DNA of 37,475 nt from Fidelibacterota bacterium. Its GTDB lineage: Bacteria > Pseudomonadota > Alphaproteobacteria > Rhodospirillales > Rhodospirillaceae. Position numbers and translations under genes: made by a program. Under the pieces are notes generated by a model. It was not told where the DNA came from, did not search any database, and worked only from the letters and a program-made list of their open reading frames with translations. Of this stretch, positions 19,113 through 28,070 are shown piece by piece; the first letter of the stretch is position 1; each line of letters starts with the position of its first letter. The stretch lies in NCBI GenBank assembly GCA_947481595.1, contig CANKHC010000006.1, positions 1-37,475 of the forward strand, written 5' to 3'.

Positions 19113-19919
19113 TTAAACCCGCACGCCGACGGTGACGTGACCGCGATAGCCGCTGCGCGGGTCGCCGGTCATCCGTGGCGTCATGGCCGCCAGTTGCGCG
19201 ATGGTGTTGTCGGCAAACAGCCCGTCTTGCATCGGCTGAGGCATGTCCTGAAAGAACGCCACGCTGCGCGCATAGCCTTGCGCCTTCTCGTAAACCTGCG
19301 CACAGGTCTCACCCGGCATCACCAGTTGCGAGGTCAGCACGCTGTTCTTGCCGGTGCCCGCCAGGTCCTGGCTCTTGAACACTTCGATATGCATGTGCGG
19401 GAAGCGCCCGGGATAACAGCCGGGGAAGATGGTGGAGAAGCTCACTTCACCCTTGGCATCGGTCACGCCGACGCCGCGCAAGTAGTTCTCGGTCGGCAAG
19501 TCATACATCGAATAGCGGCCTTCGCGGTCGCAGTGCCAAAGATAGACTGCGTGCCCCGCGAGCGGCGTGCAGCCGCTGGCATTGGCCATCGTCAAGGTGA
19601 GCGACAGCGGCAAGCCTTCGGCACGCGTCTCCGTCGCGCCGAAACTCTTGCGGATATCGCCGCGCACGATGCCGCTTTGCGCCAGCGCATTGGCGGCGCC
19701 GCCCCCCGGCCCGCGGTTGGTGCCGTCGCCGGGGAAGGGGCCTTCAGTCTCGCGCGGGCCCGCCACACAGCCCGCCGTTTGCGTTTCCGCGCCGCCGCTT
19801 TCGCCGCAGCCCGCGAGCACCGCCGCCGCGATCAAGCCGCAAGCACCGCGGCGGTTGATCGTTCTTCGCAACAGCGCGAGATCGGCGCGCAAGCCTTCGT
19901 CATGGCTGTGCTTTTCCAT
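19113..19919 (-). CDS. Intradiol ring-cleavage dioxygenase-like lipoprotein
   Basis: Lipobox VLAGC; YLWHCDREGRYSMYDLPTENYLRGVGVTDAKGEVSFSTIFPGCYPGRFPHMHIEVF preserves the Tyr/Tyr/His/His Fe-ligand pattern of the intradiol family. Confidence 0.85.
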   Translation of the reverse strand: MEKHSHDEGLRADLALLRRTINRRGACGLIAAAVLAGCGESGGAETQTAGCVAGPRETEGPFPGDGTNRGPGGGAANALAQSGIVRGDIRKSFGATETRAEGLPLSLTLTMANASGCTPLAGHAVYLWHCDREGRYSMYDLPTENYLRGVGVTDAKGEVSFSTIFPGCYPGRFPHMHIEVFKSQDLAGTGKNSVLTSQLVMPGETCAQVYEKAQGYARSVAFFQDMPQPMQDGLFADNTIAQLAAMTPRMTGDPRSGYRGHVTVGVRV

Positions 19920-20036
19920 TGCGCAATTCTATCACCGGCGCGAAAGCACATCCACCCAAACGCGTTACGTGCAGCTGCGGAACTCCTCCGCGCGAGGGCG
20001 CGTTGAATCGCCAGGTCTCTTGTAAGGAGCAGAGCC

Positions 20037-20414
20037 ATGTTGAAACACATCACAATTCTAAGCGCCGCCCTGCTGATCAGCGCCTCCGCCTCAGCCTTCA
20101 GCGGCATCAGCGCCAAATTCGACGGCACCTACAAAGGCACTGCCGAAGTCGTGCCGGCCAGCAGCGCACCGTCTTGCGCCCCCCTGGCCCTCGACCAGGT
20201 CAACATCAAGGCCGGTCAGCTGAGTTCCGGCAGCGGCGCGCTGCAAGTCAGCGGCTTCGTCACCGCGGAAGGCTACATCGACGCCGCGCTGAAGCCTGTG
20301 GACGGCACCAAGGCCAAGATGGACGGCCGCCTCGAAGGCGACGCCATTTCCGCCGGCGCCATCGACCCCGCTAAGGGCTGCTCTTGGATCGTACGCCTCT
20401 ACAAGGCTGACTAG
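20037..20414 (+). CDS. Small secreted hypothetical protein
   Basis: MLKHITILSAALLISASASAFS signal peptide; 125 aa; upstream AAGGAG. Confidence 0.6.
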   Translation: MLKHITILSAALLISASASAFSGISAKFDGTYKGTAEVVPASSAPSCAPLALDQVNIKAGQLSSGSGALQVSGFVTAEGYIDAALKPVDGTKAKMDGRLEGDAISAGAIDPAKGCSWIVRLYKAD

Positions 20415-20923
20415 ATCTTGCGGCTGTCGTAGGCCCAGTGCAGCAGCGCCTGGCGCTGGCCTTTGCGGCAACCGCAATCGCCGGGCTCGCAGTTGCGCTC
20501 GACCTGACGGATATGCCGGCGCATTTTCCGCCATCGGCTGATCTGGCGCGCGTCCTCATCGGGAATGCGCCGGCCCATGTAATAGCGGCAGTACCACTGG
20601 AACCAGCCCCGCGGATCCTCCGGATAAATCCAGCCGTTAGCGCGCCAGATCGCGAGTGACTGGCTGGCGGCCACCCCGAAGAAGTTCAGCTTTTTATCCG
20701 CCTTACCCTTGGCCAGCTTCGCGCGGGTGAACCAGGCCGCCGGGAATTCCTTGCGGCAGTCGGTCATATATCTCCCGCCGAAAACACCCAGCGTCAGCAT
20801 CTCTTTCGGCGTCAGTTCGGGTTTGAAGCCGGGGTCAAAGTCCCGCCCGATCCGCGCCACGCGAAGGTAGCGATATCCCTTCTGCATTTTGTCACGGACC
20901 GTGACCCATTTTGTGCGCGGCAT
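20411..20923 (-). CDS. Conserved hypothetical protein, Trp/Tyr/Cys rich
   Basis: ELTPKEMLTLGVFGGRYMTDCRKEFPAAWF...LNFFGVAASQSLAIWRANGWIYPEDPRGWFQWYCRYYMGRRIPDEDARQI; recalled as a widely conserved uncharacterised protein. Confidence 0.75.
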   Translation of the reverse strand: MPRTKWVTVRDKMQKGYRYLRVARIGRDFDPGFKPELTPKEMLTLGVFGGRYMTDCRKEFPAAWFTRAKLAKGKADKKLNFFGVAASQSLAIWRANGWIYPEDPRGWFQWYCRYYMGRRIPDEDARQISRWRKMRRHIRQVERNCEPGDCGCRKGQRQALLHWAYDSRKI

Positions 20924-20984
20924 GCTTTTCCCCAGTGGAAGGGCAGCGTAGCATCGCTGTTATCCGCAATCAGGGGAGATTCAC

Positions 20985-21842
20985 ATGCCGGTACCAAACA
21001 CAGGGCCTTGGGGAACCGTTCAAACCCATCACAAGAGCGCCAGCGTCGCCGACGACATCGATTTCGAGATCAAGGGCGAGGAGCTTCAGTTCGTCGAGAT
21101 CGAACTCGATCCCGGCGAGAGTGCGGTGGCCGAAGCCGGCGCCATGGTCTGGAAGGACGCGGCCGTCGGCATGACCACGGTCTTCGGCGACGGCAGCGAC
21201 GGCGGCGCCTCGGCCGGCTTCGCTGGAAAACTGCTCGGCGCCGGTAAGCGCCTTATCACCGGCGAAAGCCTGTTCACCACCGTCTTCACCCACAACGGCC
21301 GCGGCAAGGCGCGCGTCGCCTTCGCCTCGCCCACGCCCGGCGCGATCTTGCCCCTGCGCCTCGCCGATCTTGGCGGCACGCTGATCTGCCAGAAGGACAG
21401 CTTCCTTGCCGCCGCCAAGGGTGTGTCCATCGGCATCGAGTTCCAGCGCCGCGTGCTCGTCGGCCTCTTCGGCGGCGAGGGTTTCATCATGCAGAAGCTT
21501 GAGGGCGACGGCTGGGTCTTCGTGCAGATGGGCGGCACTGTCGTCGAGCGCGAGCTCAAAGACGGCGAGGAGCTGCACGTCGACACTGGCTGCCTCGCGG
21601 CTTACCAGCCGTCGGTCGACTTCGACCTGATCCAGGCCGGCGGCGTCAAAAGCGTCCTCTTCGGTGGTGAAGGCCTGTTCTTTGCCCGCCTGAAGGGTCC
21701 CGGCAAGGTCTGGATCCAATCGTTGCCGTTCTCGCGCCTGGCCGGCCGCATGCTGGCCGCCGCCGGCAGCCGCGGCGGTCAAAACCGCGGCGAGGGCTCG
21801 GTTTTGGGCGTTCTCGGCGACATTGTGGGGGGTAATCGCTAG
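20985..21842 (+). CDS. TIGR00266/AIM24 family protein
   Basis: DFEIKGEELQFVEIELDPGESAVAEAGAMVWKDAAVGMTTVFGDG..., GVSIGIEFQRRVLVGLFGGEGFIMQKLEGDGWVFVQMGG. Confidence 0.9.
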   Translation: MPVPNTGPWGTVQTHHKSASVADDIDFEIKGEELQFVEIELDPGESAVAEAGAMVWKDAAVGMTTVFGDGSDGGASAGFAGKLLGAGKRLITGESLFTTVFTHNGRGKARVAFASPTPGAILPLRLADLGGTLICQKDSFLAAAKGVSIGIEFQRRVLVGLFGGEGFIMQKLEGDGWVFVQMGGTVVERELKDGEELHVDTGCLAAYQPSVDFDLIQAGGVKSVLFGGEGLFFARLKGPGKVWIQSLPFSRLAGRMLAAAGSRGGQNRGEGSVLGVLGDIVGGNR

Positions 21843-21851
21843 AGTATTCTC

Positions 21852-21876
21852 CCGCGAAGTGGGAACCGGTTCGCGG
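21852..21876. repeat. Palindromic element CCGCGAAGTGGGAACCGGTTCGCGG, alphaproteobacterial interspersed-repeat-like
   Basis: Arms CCGCGAA/TTCGCGG around GTGGGAACCGG; resembles the GTGGGAACCGGTT elements common in Rhizobiales/Caulobacterales (from memory). Confidence 0.5.
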
Positions 21877-21898
21877 CGGAAAATGCGACCAAAATAAC

Positions 21899-21935
21899 GA
21901 GCTAGCGCGTGATCGTTGCGATCACACGCCAGCTC
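21899..21935. repeat. Long inverted repeat GAGCTAGCGCGTGATCG-ttg-CGATCACACGCCAGCTC (15/17 paired)
   Basis: Read directly in the intergenic region before the PBP gene. Confidence 0.6.
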
Positions 21936-22077
21936 TGGTTGTTCCCGCGCCCGAAAAAAATATACGTGGCGGGAATCACACGGACATGGCGGAAACGTCG
22001 GGAAAGGCGGAACAAACACGCGCCCAAAATCGTAGTGCGTAGCGAATTACCGCATTGTTAGTGCAAGGTTCGCTGCC

Positions 22078-25000
22078 GTGTTCGCTTCCGTATTTTCCGC
22101 CGTGCCCGCAGCCTTGCGTCAGGCGATCGCGCGGCGTTCTGCTCACCAGCCCCGCACCCGGCAGAGCCGCCTTCGCTGGCGTCTGATCCAGGTGACGAGC
22201 GTGGTCGCCCTGATGATCGGCGTCGGCGTCGCCTTCGAGGTGCAGAGCTCGATGCTGCAGGCGAAACTGCTTAGCCACGTCGCCGAGAACATGTCCTATT
22301 CGGTCCGTCCGGGCCCCGCCGCCACCACCCACTTCCCCGTCGCCGGCCCCTACGACGAGCGCCTCGGCTACACCGCCATCCCCAAGTTCGTCGAACGCCT
22401 GGGCCACGAAGGCTTCAAGGTTAGCCACCAAGCGCAACCCAACGCCGAACTTTCCGATTTTATCAGCCGTGGCGGTTATGCGGTTTACCGCGAGAAGACC
22501 CAAGCCGGTCTCTCCGTCCTCGACCGCGACGGCCACACCATGTTCTCCCGGCGCTATCCCGACTCCGCCTACCGTGACTTCGACGCGGTTCCGCCCGCCG
22601 TCGCCGGCACGCTGACGTTCATCGAAGACCGCGGCCTTCTGGATGCGCGCTATCCCGCCAAGAACCCCGCCGTCGATTGGATGCGCTTTAGCGCCGCAGC
22701 CGCCACGCGCCTGACCGGTCTCGAAGGCAAAGTCGGGATCAACGGCGGCGCCAGCACGCTGGCCACGCAGCTCGAGAAATTCCGCCACTCGCCGCAGGGG
22801 CGCACCGGATCGTCGGAAGAAAAACTCCGCCAGATGGCGACCGCCAGCGTGCGCGCCTACATGGGCGGCCCGGACTCCATGGGGGCCCGCCAGCGCATCA
22901 TCACCGACTACCTCAATTCCACGCCGCTGGGCTCGCGCCCCGGCTTCGGCGAGATCAACGGCATCGCCGATGGCCTTAAGGTCTGGTACGGCACCGACTT
23001 CGCCGCCGCCAACAAGGTGCTGACGCGCCTCGACCGCCCCGTGAACACCGCTGAAGCAGGCCGCGTCTACAAGCAGGTCTTGAGCCTGCTTCTCGCCCAA
23101 CGCCGCCCGGCCGCCTATCTGCGCGGTAACCTGGCCGCCCTCGACGAGCTCGCCAACAGCCACCTGGGCGCGCTCAAGACCGCCGGCGTCATCAGCCCCG
23201 AAGTCGCCGCCGCGGCGCGCAAGCACCGGCTCACCTTGCTGCCTGAAGCCCCGCTGCCGGCTGCTCCGAATTTCACGGACAGGAAGGCCGTCGATGCCAT
23301 CCGCACCGACCTGTTGGGCACGCTGCAGACCGCCGGTCTCTACAGCCTCGACCGCCTAGATCTCTCCGTTCAGTCGACCATCGACCAAAGTGCGCAGGTC
23401 GGCGTGGTCAAGGCCCTCAAGTCCCTCGCCACCCCGGAAGGCGTGAAGACCGCGGGCATGGTCGGCCACAACATGCTGGCCGATGAAGACCCTTCGAAGA
23501 TCCTCTACAGCGTCGTGCTGTATGAACGCGGTGAGGATCACCACGCTGTGCGTGTGCGCGCCGACAGCGTCGCGGCGCCCTTCGATCTCAACAGCGGCGG
23601 CAAGCTGATCTTGGGTTCCACCGCCAAGCTGCGCACGGCCGCCACGTACCTCAACATCGTGTACGACCTGCACCAGAAGTACGCGACGCTCACCGCCAAG
23701 GAACTGACCGCAGCCCAAGCCGAGGCGCGCGATCCCTTGACCGCCTGGGCCATCAACCACCTCAGCACGAGCGGCGACAAATCGCTGAAAGCCATGCTGG
23801 CCGCCGCCATGCAGCGGCAATATTCCGCCAGTCCCTGGGAAGGTTTTTTCACCGGCGGCGGTCTGCACCGTTTCGGCAATTTCAATCCGGACGACGACTA
23901 CACCAATCCGACCGTCCAGATCGCGCTCCGCCAATCGATCAACCTGCCGATGATCCGCCTGATGCGCGACGTCGTGCGCTACTACAGCTCCATCGATGAA
24001 ACGCCCACCGGCACCGCGCGCACCGCCTACCTGCGCCGCTTCGCCGACAAGGAAGGCCGTGAGTACCTGAGCCGCTTCTACCCCGACTACGCCAAGCTTG
24101 CGCCGGCCGAGGCCGCCAACCTCCTGATCGATCATGCCAAGGCCAGCCCGCGCAGCATCGCCGCCGTCTATCTCATGCTGCGCCCGAAGGCCAATGCTGC
24201 CCAGCTCCGCCGCTACATCAACGTGCGCCTTGACGAGGCGATCACCGACGCTGATGCGGAGAAGCTCCTCAAGGAATACGGCCCTGGCCGCTTCGACCTC
24301 ACCGACACCGCCTATATCGCCGGCGTGCATCCGCTCGAGCTGTGGCTCGCCAACTATGTGCAGACCGCGCCCATGGCGCCGCGTAGCCAAGTCATGACTG
24401 CCAGCACCGCTCTGCGTCAGGACGTCTATCAGTGGCTGTTCAAGACGCGCCACCGCGGCGCGCAGGATGCCCGCATCCGCACACTGCGCGAAGAAGACGC
24501 CTTCAAGCGCGTGCTGGAGGAATGGCGCGGCCAAGGTTACCCGTTCAGCCAGATTATCCCGTCGCTCGCCACCGCGCTCGGCAGCTCCGGCGACCGCCCC
24601 GACGCGCTCGCCAAGCTCATGGGCATCATCCTCAACGACGGCATCGACCTGCCCATCGCCACCGTCGAAGGCCTGACCTTCGCGTCAGGCACGCCCTTCG
24701 AGACCGGCTTGAAATATGCGCCCCAGCGCCGCCCGGTGCGCGTCTTCGCGCCCGAAGTGGCCGCCGTGCTCAAGAGCACGCTCCTCGGTGTGGTCGACGA
24801 AGGCACCGCCGTCCGCATTCACAACGCCATCCTCGACCCTGAGAACCACCCCGTGCCGATCGGCGGCAAAACCGGCACCGGCGACAACCGTTACAAAACC
24901 TTCGGCGACAACGGCGAGGTCCTCGATTCGCGCAGTGTCGACCGCACTGCAACCTTCGCCTTCTTTATTGGTGAGAACCTCTTCGGCACCATCACCGCCT

Positions 25001-25158
25001 ATGTGCCGGGCCCCTATTCCGAGCACTACAGCTTCACCAGCTCCCTGGTTGTCCAATTGCTCAAGACCTTATCGCCCGAAGTGCAAAAGTTAATGCGCGA
25101 TACGCCCCCGACCGTGGTGGCTGTGGGCAAGGAGCTCAAGGCGGCTTCGGCCCGGTAA
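22078..25158 (+). CDS. Bifunctional penicillin-binding protein-like (GT51 + transpeptidase), divergent
   Basis: GTG start; FIEDRGLLD, NGGASTLATQLEKF, RQRIITDYLNSTPLG (GT51); LGSTAKLRTA (SxxK), RQSINLPMIRLMRD (SxN), GGKTGTGDNRY (KTG). Confidence 0.85.
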   Translation: MFASVFSAVPAALRQAIARRSAHQPRTRQSRLRWRLIQVTSVVALMIGVGVAFEVQSSMLQAKLLSHVAENMSYSVRPGPAATTHFPVAGPYDERLGYTAIPKFVERLGHEGFKVSHQAQPNAELSDFISRGGYAVYREKTQAGLSVLDRDGHTMFSRRYPDSAYRDFDAVPPAVAGTLTFIEDRGLLDARYPAKNPAVDWMRFSAAAATRLTGLEGKVGINGGASTLATQLEKFRHSPQGRTGSSEEKLRQMATASVRAYMGGPDSMGARQRIITDYLNSTPLGSRPGFGEINGIADGLKVWYGTDFAAANKVLTRLDRPVNTAEAGRVYKQVLSLLLAQRRPAAYLRGNLAALDELANSHLGALKTAGVISPEVAAAARKHRLTLLPEAPLPAAPNFTDRKAVDAIRTDLLGTLQTAGLYSLDRLDLSVQSTIDQSAQVGVVKALKSLATPEGVKTAGMVGHNMLADEDPSKILYSVVLYERGEDHHAVRVRADSVAAPFDLNSGGKLILGSTAKLRTAATYLNIVYDLHQKYATLTAKELTAAQAEARDPLTAWAINHLSTSGDKSLKAMLAAAMQRQYSASPWEGFFTGGGLHRFGNFNPDDDYTNPTVQIALRQSINLPMIRLMRDVVRYYSSIDETPTGTARTAYLRRFADKEGREYLSRFYPDYAKLAPAEAANLLIDHAKASPRSIAAVYLMLRPKANAAQLRRYINVRLDEAITDADAEKLLKEYGPGRFDLTDTAYIAGVHPLELWLANYVQTAPMAPRSQVMTASTALRQDVYQWLFKTRHRGAQDARIRTLREEDAFKRVLEEWRGQGYPFSQIIPSLATALGSSGDRPDALAKLMGIILNDGIDLPIATVEGLTFASGTPFETGLKYAPQRRPVRVFAPEVAAVLKSTLLGVVDEGTAVRIHNAILDPENHPVPIGGKTGTGDNRYKTFGDNGEVLDSRSVDRTATFAFFIGENLFGTITAYVPGPYSEHYSFTSSLVVQLLKTLSPEVQKLMRDTPPTVVAVGKELKAASAR

Positions 25159-25195
25159 CTGAGACCGCGCTGTTTACAATCGCTTTTTCGGCTAT

Positions 25196-25221
25196 AAACG
25201 GGGCATGAAAATGCCCCGTTT
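25196..25221 (+). terminator. Hairpin AAACGGGGCAT-GAAA-ATGCCCCGTTT followed by TCTTT, overlapping the start of the M28 gene
   Basis: Perfect 11-bp stem with GNRA loop; contains both candidate ATG codons (25205, 25211). Confidence 0.65.
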
Positions 25222-26995
25222 TCTTTGGCTCGGATTGGTGCTTTCAGCCCCCGCCCTGGCCGCCGAACCGCAGGCCGCGCGCTACGCCGCCGACATCACA
25301 TATCTCGCCAGCGACGAACTGAAGGGCAGGGGCAACGGCACGCCCGAACTCGAAAAAGCCGCCGACTACATCGCCGACCAGTTTAAGCGCGCAGGCCTCA
25401 GGCCCGCCGGCGAGGACGGCACCTTTTTCCAGAAGTTCGAGATCACCGTCGGCGCCGACTTCGGCAAGAACAATGTGCTCTCCATTGCCGGCACCATGAT
25501 GAAGCGTGACGAGGACTTCGTCCCCATCGCCTTCTCGGACACCGCCGATTTCGAAGGCCCGCTGATTTTCGCCGGCTACGGCATCACCGCCCCGGAATAC
25601 AAGTACGACGATTACGGAGCCATCGACGCCACCAACAAGATCGTCGTCGTCTTCGGCCACGAACCGCAAGAGATCGACGCCAACTCCGTCTTCGCCGGCA
25701 CCGAATTCACGCCCTACGCCTCCTACGTCAACAAGGCCATCAACGCCCGCATGCACGGGGCCAAGGGCATCGTCTTCATCACCGATCCTAGCCACGACTA
25801 TGAAGACGTCGGCCCCGCCACGCGCCGCGAAGACACGGGCGACGTCGGCATCCCAGCCGTGCACGCCAAGCGCGCGGCGATCCTGGCCGCCTTCCAGAAC
25901 GGCGGCAAAAATCTCGCCGATCTCAAGCTTGCCATCGACAAGGACCTTACCCCGCAGTCCTTTGAACTCGCGAATGTTCGCGCGCGCATCGCCACCGAGA
26001 TCGTGCGTACGCGCAAGACCGTGCGCAACGTCATGGCCTCGCTGCCGGGCGCTGACCCGGAAATGGCCAAACAGTGGATCGTGCTCGGCGGCCACTACGA
26101 CCACCTGGGTCTGGGCGGCGCCAGCTCGCTCGCCCCCTCGCTGCAGGGCCAGCCGCACCACGGCGCCGACGACAACGCCTCTGGTACGGCCGGCGTGCTG
26201 GAACTCGGCCGCCTGGCCGCCCAGAACAAAGCCGACTGGAAACGCTCCGTCCTCTTCATCGCCTTCGCCGGTGAAGAAGTCGGCCTGCTCGGATCGAGCT
26301 ACTTCGCCAATCACCCGACCGTGCCGCTGTCGGCGATCGATCTCATGGTGAACATGGACATGATCGGCCGCCTCACCAACGAACGCCTCTATATCGGCGG
26401 CGTCGGCACGGCCTCGAGCTTCAAATCCGCCATCGACGAAAGTGCGAAAGGCCTGGGCCTTGCCATCACCACCACCGAGTCAGGTTACGGCCCCAGCGAC
26501 CAGACCGCTTTCAACGCCAAGAAAATTCCGGTGTTGGCCTTCTATACCGGCGCGCACACCGACTACCACAAGCCTTCAGACACCGCCGACAAAATCAACA
26601 CCGCCGGCGCCCTCAGGATTCTCTCCCTCGTCTACAAGACGGCGGGCCGCATCGATGGCGAGTCCCAGAAGCTCGCTTACGTCGACGTGAAAGAAGCTCT
26701 GCCCGCGTTGCGCGGCTCAGGCGGCGGCTACGGCCCTTACTTCGGCTCGGTGCCGGATTTCCGCGACGACGTCAAAGGCGTGCCCTTCTCCGACGTGGTC
26801 GCCGGAAGCCCCGCCGGAAAAGCCGGTCTCAAGGGCGGCGACATCATGATCGAATTCGACCACAAGCCCGTCACGTCGCTCGCCGACTACGCCTTTGTGC
26901 TGCGCCAGAGGAAGCCGGGCGACGTCGTCAACGTGGTTGTCAAACGCGGCAGCGCCGTCGTGCGCGTCGATGTCACTCTCGAAGCAAGGAAGTAA
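25205..26995 (+). CDS. Secreted M28-family aminopeptidase with C-terminal PDZ domain
   Basis: Signal peptide; WIVLGGHYDHLG, DDNASGTAGVLELGR, FIAFAGEEVGLLGSSYF, VNMDMIGR, HTDYHKPSDT; PDZ-like VVAGSPAGKAGLKGGDIMIEFDHKPV. Confidence 0.93.
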   Translation: MKMPRFLWLGLVLSAPALAAEPQAARYAADITYLASDELKGRGNGTPELEKAADYIADQFKRAGLRPAGEDGTFFQKFEITVGADFGKNNVLSIAGTMMKRDEDFVPIAFSDTADFEGPLIFAGYGITAPEYKYDDYGAIDATNKIVVVFGHEPQEIDANSVFAGTEFTPYASYVNKAINARMHGAKGIVFITDPSHDYEDVGPATRREDTGDVGIPAVHAKRAAILAAFQNGGKNLADLKLAIDKDLTPQSFELANVRARIATEIVRTRKTVRNVMASLPGADPEMAKQWIVLGGHYDHLGLGGASSLAPSLQGQPHHGADDNASGTAGVLELGRLAAQNKADWKRSVLFIAFAGEEVGLLGSSYFANHPTVPLSAIDLMVNMDMIGRLTNERLYIGGVGTASSFKSAIDESAKGLGLAITTTESGYGPSDQTAFNAKKIPVLAFYTGAHTDYHKPSDTADKINTAGALRILSLVYKTAGRIDGESQKLAYVDVKEALPALRGSGGGYGPYFGSVPDFRDDVKGVPFSDVVAGSPAGKAGLKGGDIMIEFDHKPVTSLADYAFVLRQRKPGDVVNVVVKRGSAVVRVDVTLEARK

Positions 26996-26997
26996 CG

Positions 26998-28044
26998 ATG
27001 CGCAACGCCCTTCTCGCCACGCTCGCGATCTTCGCCCTCGTGCCCGCGCAGGCCGCGCAGACTTCTGCGCCCATCACCGCAGGCCCCAAGGAAACCCACT
27101 TCAAAAACATCCGCCAACTCACCTTCGGCGGCGAGAACGCCGAGGCCTACTTCTCCCTCGACGGCAAGAAGATCAGCTTTCAGTCGACGCGCGCGCCTTA
27201 TAAGTGCGACCAGCAGTTCACCATGAACATCGACGGCTCCGACTTGAAGTTGGCCTCGACCGGCATGGGACGCACCACCTGCGGCTACTTCACGCCCGAT
27301 GGCCAGCGTCTGATCTACGCCTCCACGCATAAGGCTTCGCCCGACTGCCCGGCGCCGCCCAGCCAGAAGGAAGGCTATGTCTGGGCGATCTATCCCACCT
27401 TCGACATCTATTCGGTCAAGCTCGACGGCACCGACCTCAAGCAGCTGACCACGACCAATGGCTATGACGCCGAAGGCACCATCTCGCCCGACGGCAAGAA
27501 AATCCTGTTCACCTCCACTCGCGACGGCGACCTCGAGCTCTACGACATGAATCTCGACGGCTCCAGCCCGCGCCGCCTGACCAATGCCTTGGGCTATGAC
27601 GGCGGGGCTTGGCATTCGCAAGACGGCCAGTGGATCGTCTGGCGCGCCAACCGCCCGAAGACCGAAGCCGAAGTGGCGCGCTACAAGGATCTGTTCACGC
27701 GTGACATGGTGATGCCGTCGAAGATGGAGCTGTTCACCATGAAGGCCGACGGTACCGAGCAGAAGCAGATCACAAATAATGGCGCGGCCAACTTCGCGCC
27801 CTATTTCATGCCCGACGGCAAGCGCATCATCTTCGCCTCCAATATGACCAATCCGCGCGGCGGCAACTTCGACCTGTACACTATCAACCGCGACGGCACC
27901 GGCCTCACGCAGCTCACCTTCGACGAAAGCTTTGACGGCTTCCCGATGTTCTCGCCCGACGGCAAAAAGATCATCTGGGAATCCAACCGCAATGCCGCCA
28001 AGCCGGGCGAGACCAATATCTTCATCGCCGATTGGGTCGAATAA
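26998..28044 (+). CDS. TolB/PD40-type WD40-like beta-propeller secreted protein
   Basis: Repeats AEGTISPDGKKILFTSTRDGDLELYDMNLDGSSPRRLTN and FAPYFMPDGKRIIFASNM...FPMFSPDGKKIIWESNR; signal peptide. Confidence 0.9.
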   Translation: MRNALLATLAIFALVPAQAAQTSAPITAGPKETHFKNIRQLTFGGENAEAYFSLDGKKISFQSTRAPYKCDQQFTMNIDGSDLKLASTGMGRTTCGYFTPDGQRLIYASTHKASPDCPAPPSQKEGYVWAIYPTFDIYSVKLDGTDLKQLTTTNGYDAEGTISPDGKKILFTSTRDGDLELYDMNLDGSSPRRLTNALGYDGGAWHSQDGQWIVWRANRPKTEAEVARYKDLFTRDMVMPSKMELFTMKADGTEQKQITNNGAANFAPYFMPDGKRIIFASNMTNPRGGNFDLYTINRDGTGLTQLTFDESFDGFPMFSPDGKKIIWESNRNAAKPGETNIFIADWVE

Positions 28045-28070
28045 AGCACAGGGTGCCGGTTTCGTTTTTC

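Noticed and set aside
23356-24534. 392-aa minus-strand ORF opposite the PBP
   Set aside because: Shadow ORF with repetitive Gly/Arg/Val/Glu composition; the plus strand has clear PBP motifs.
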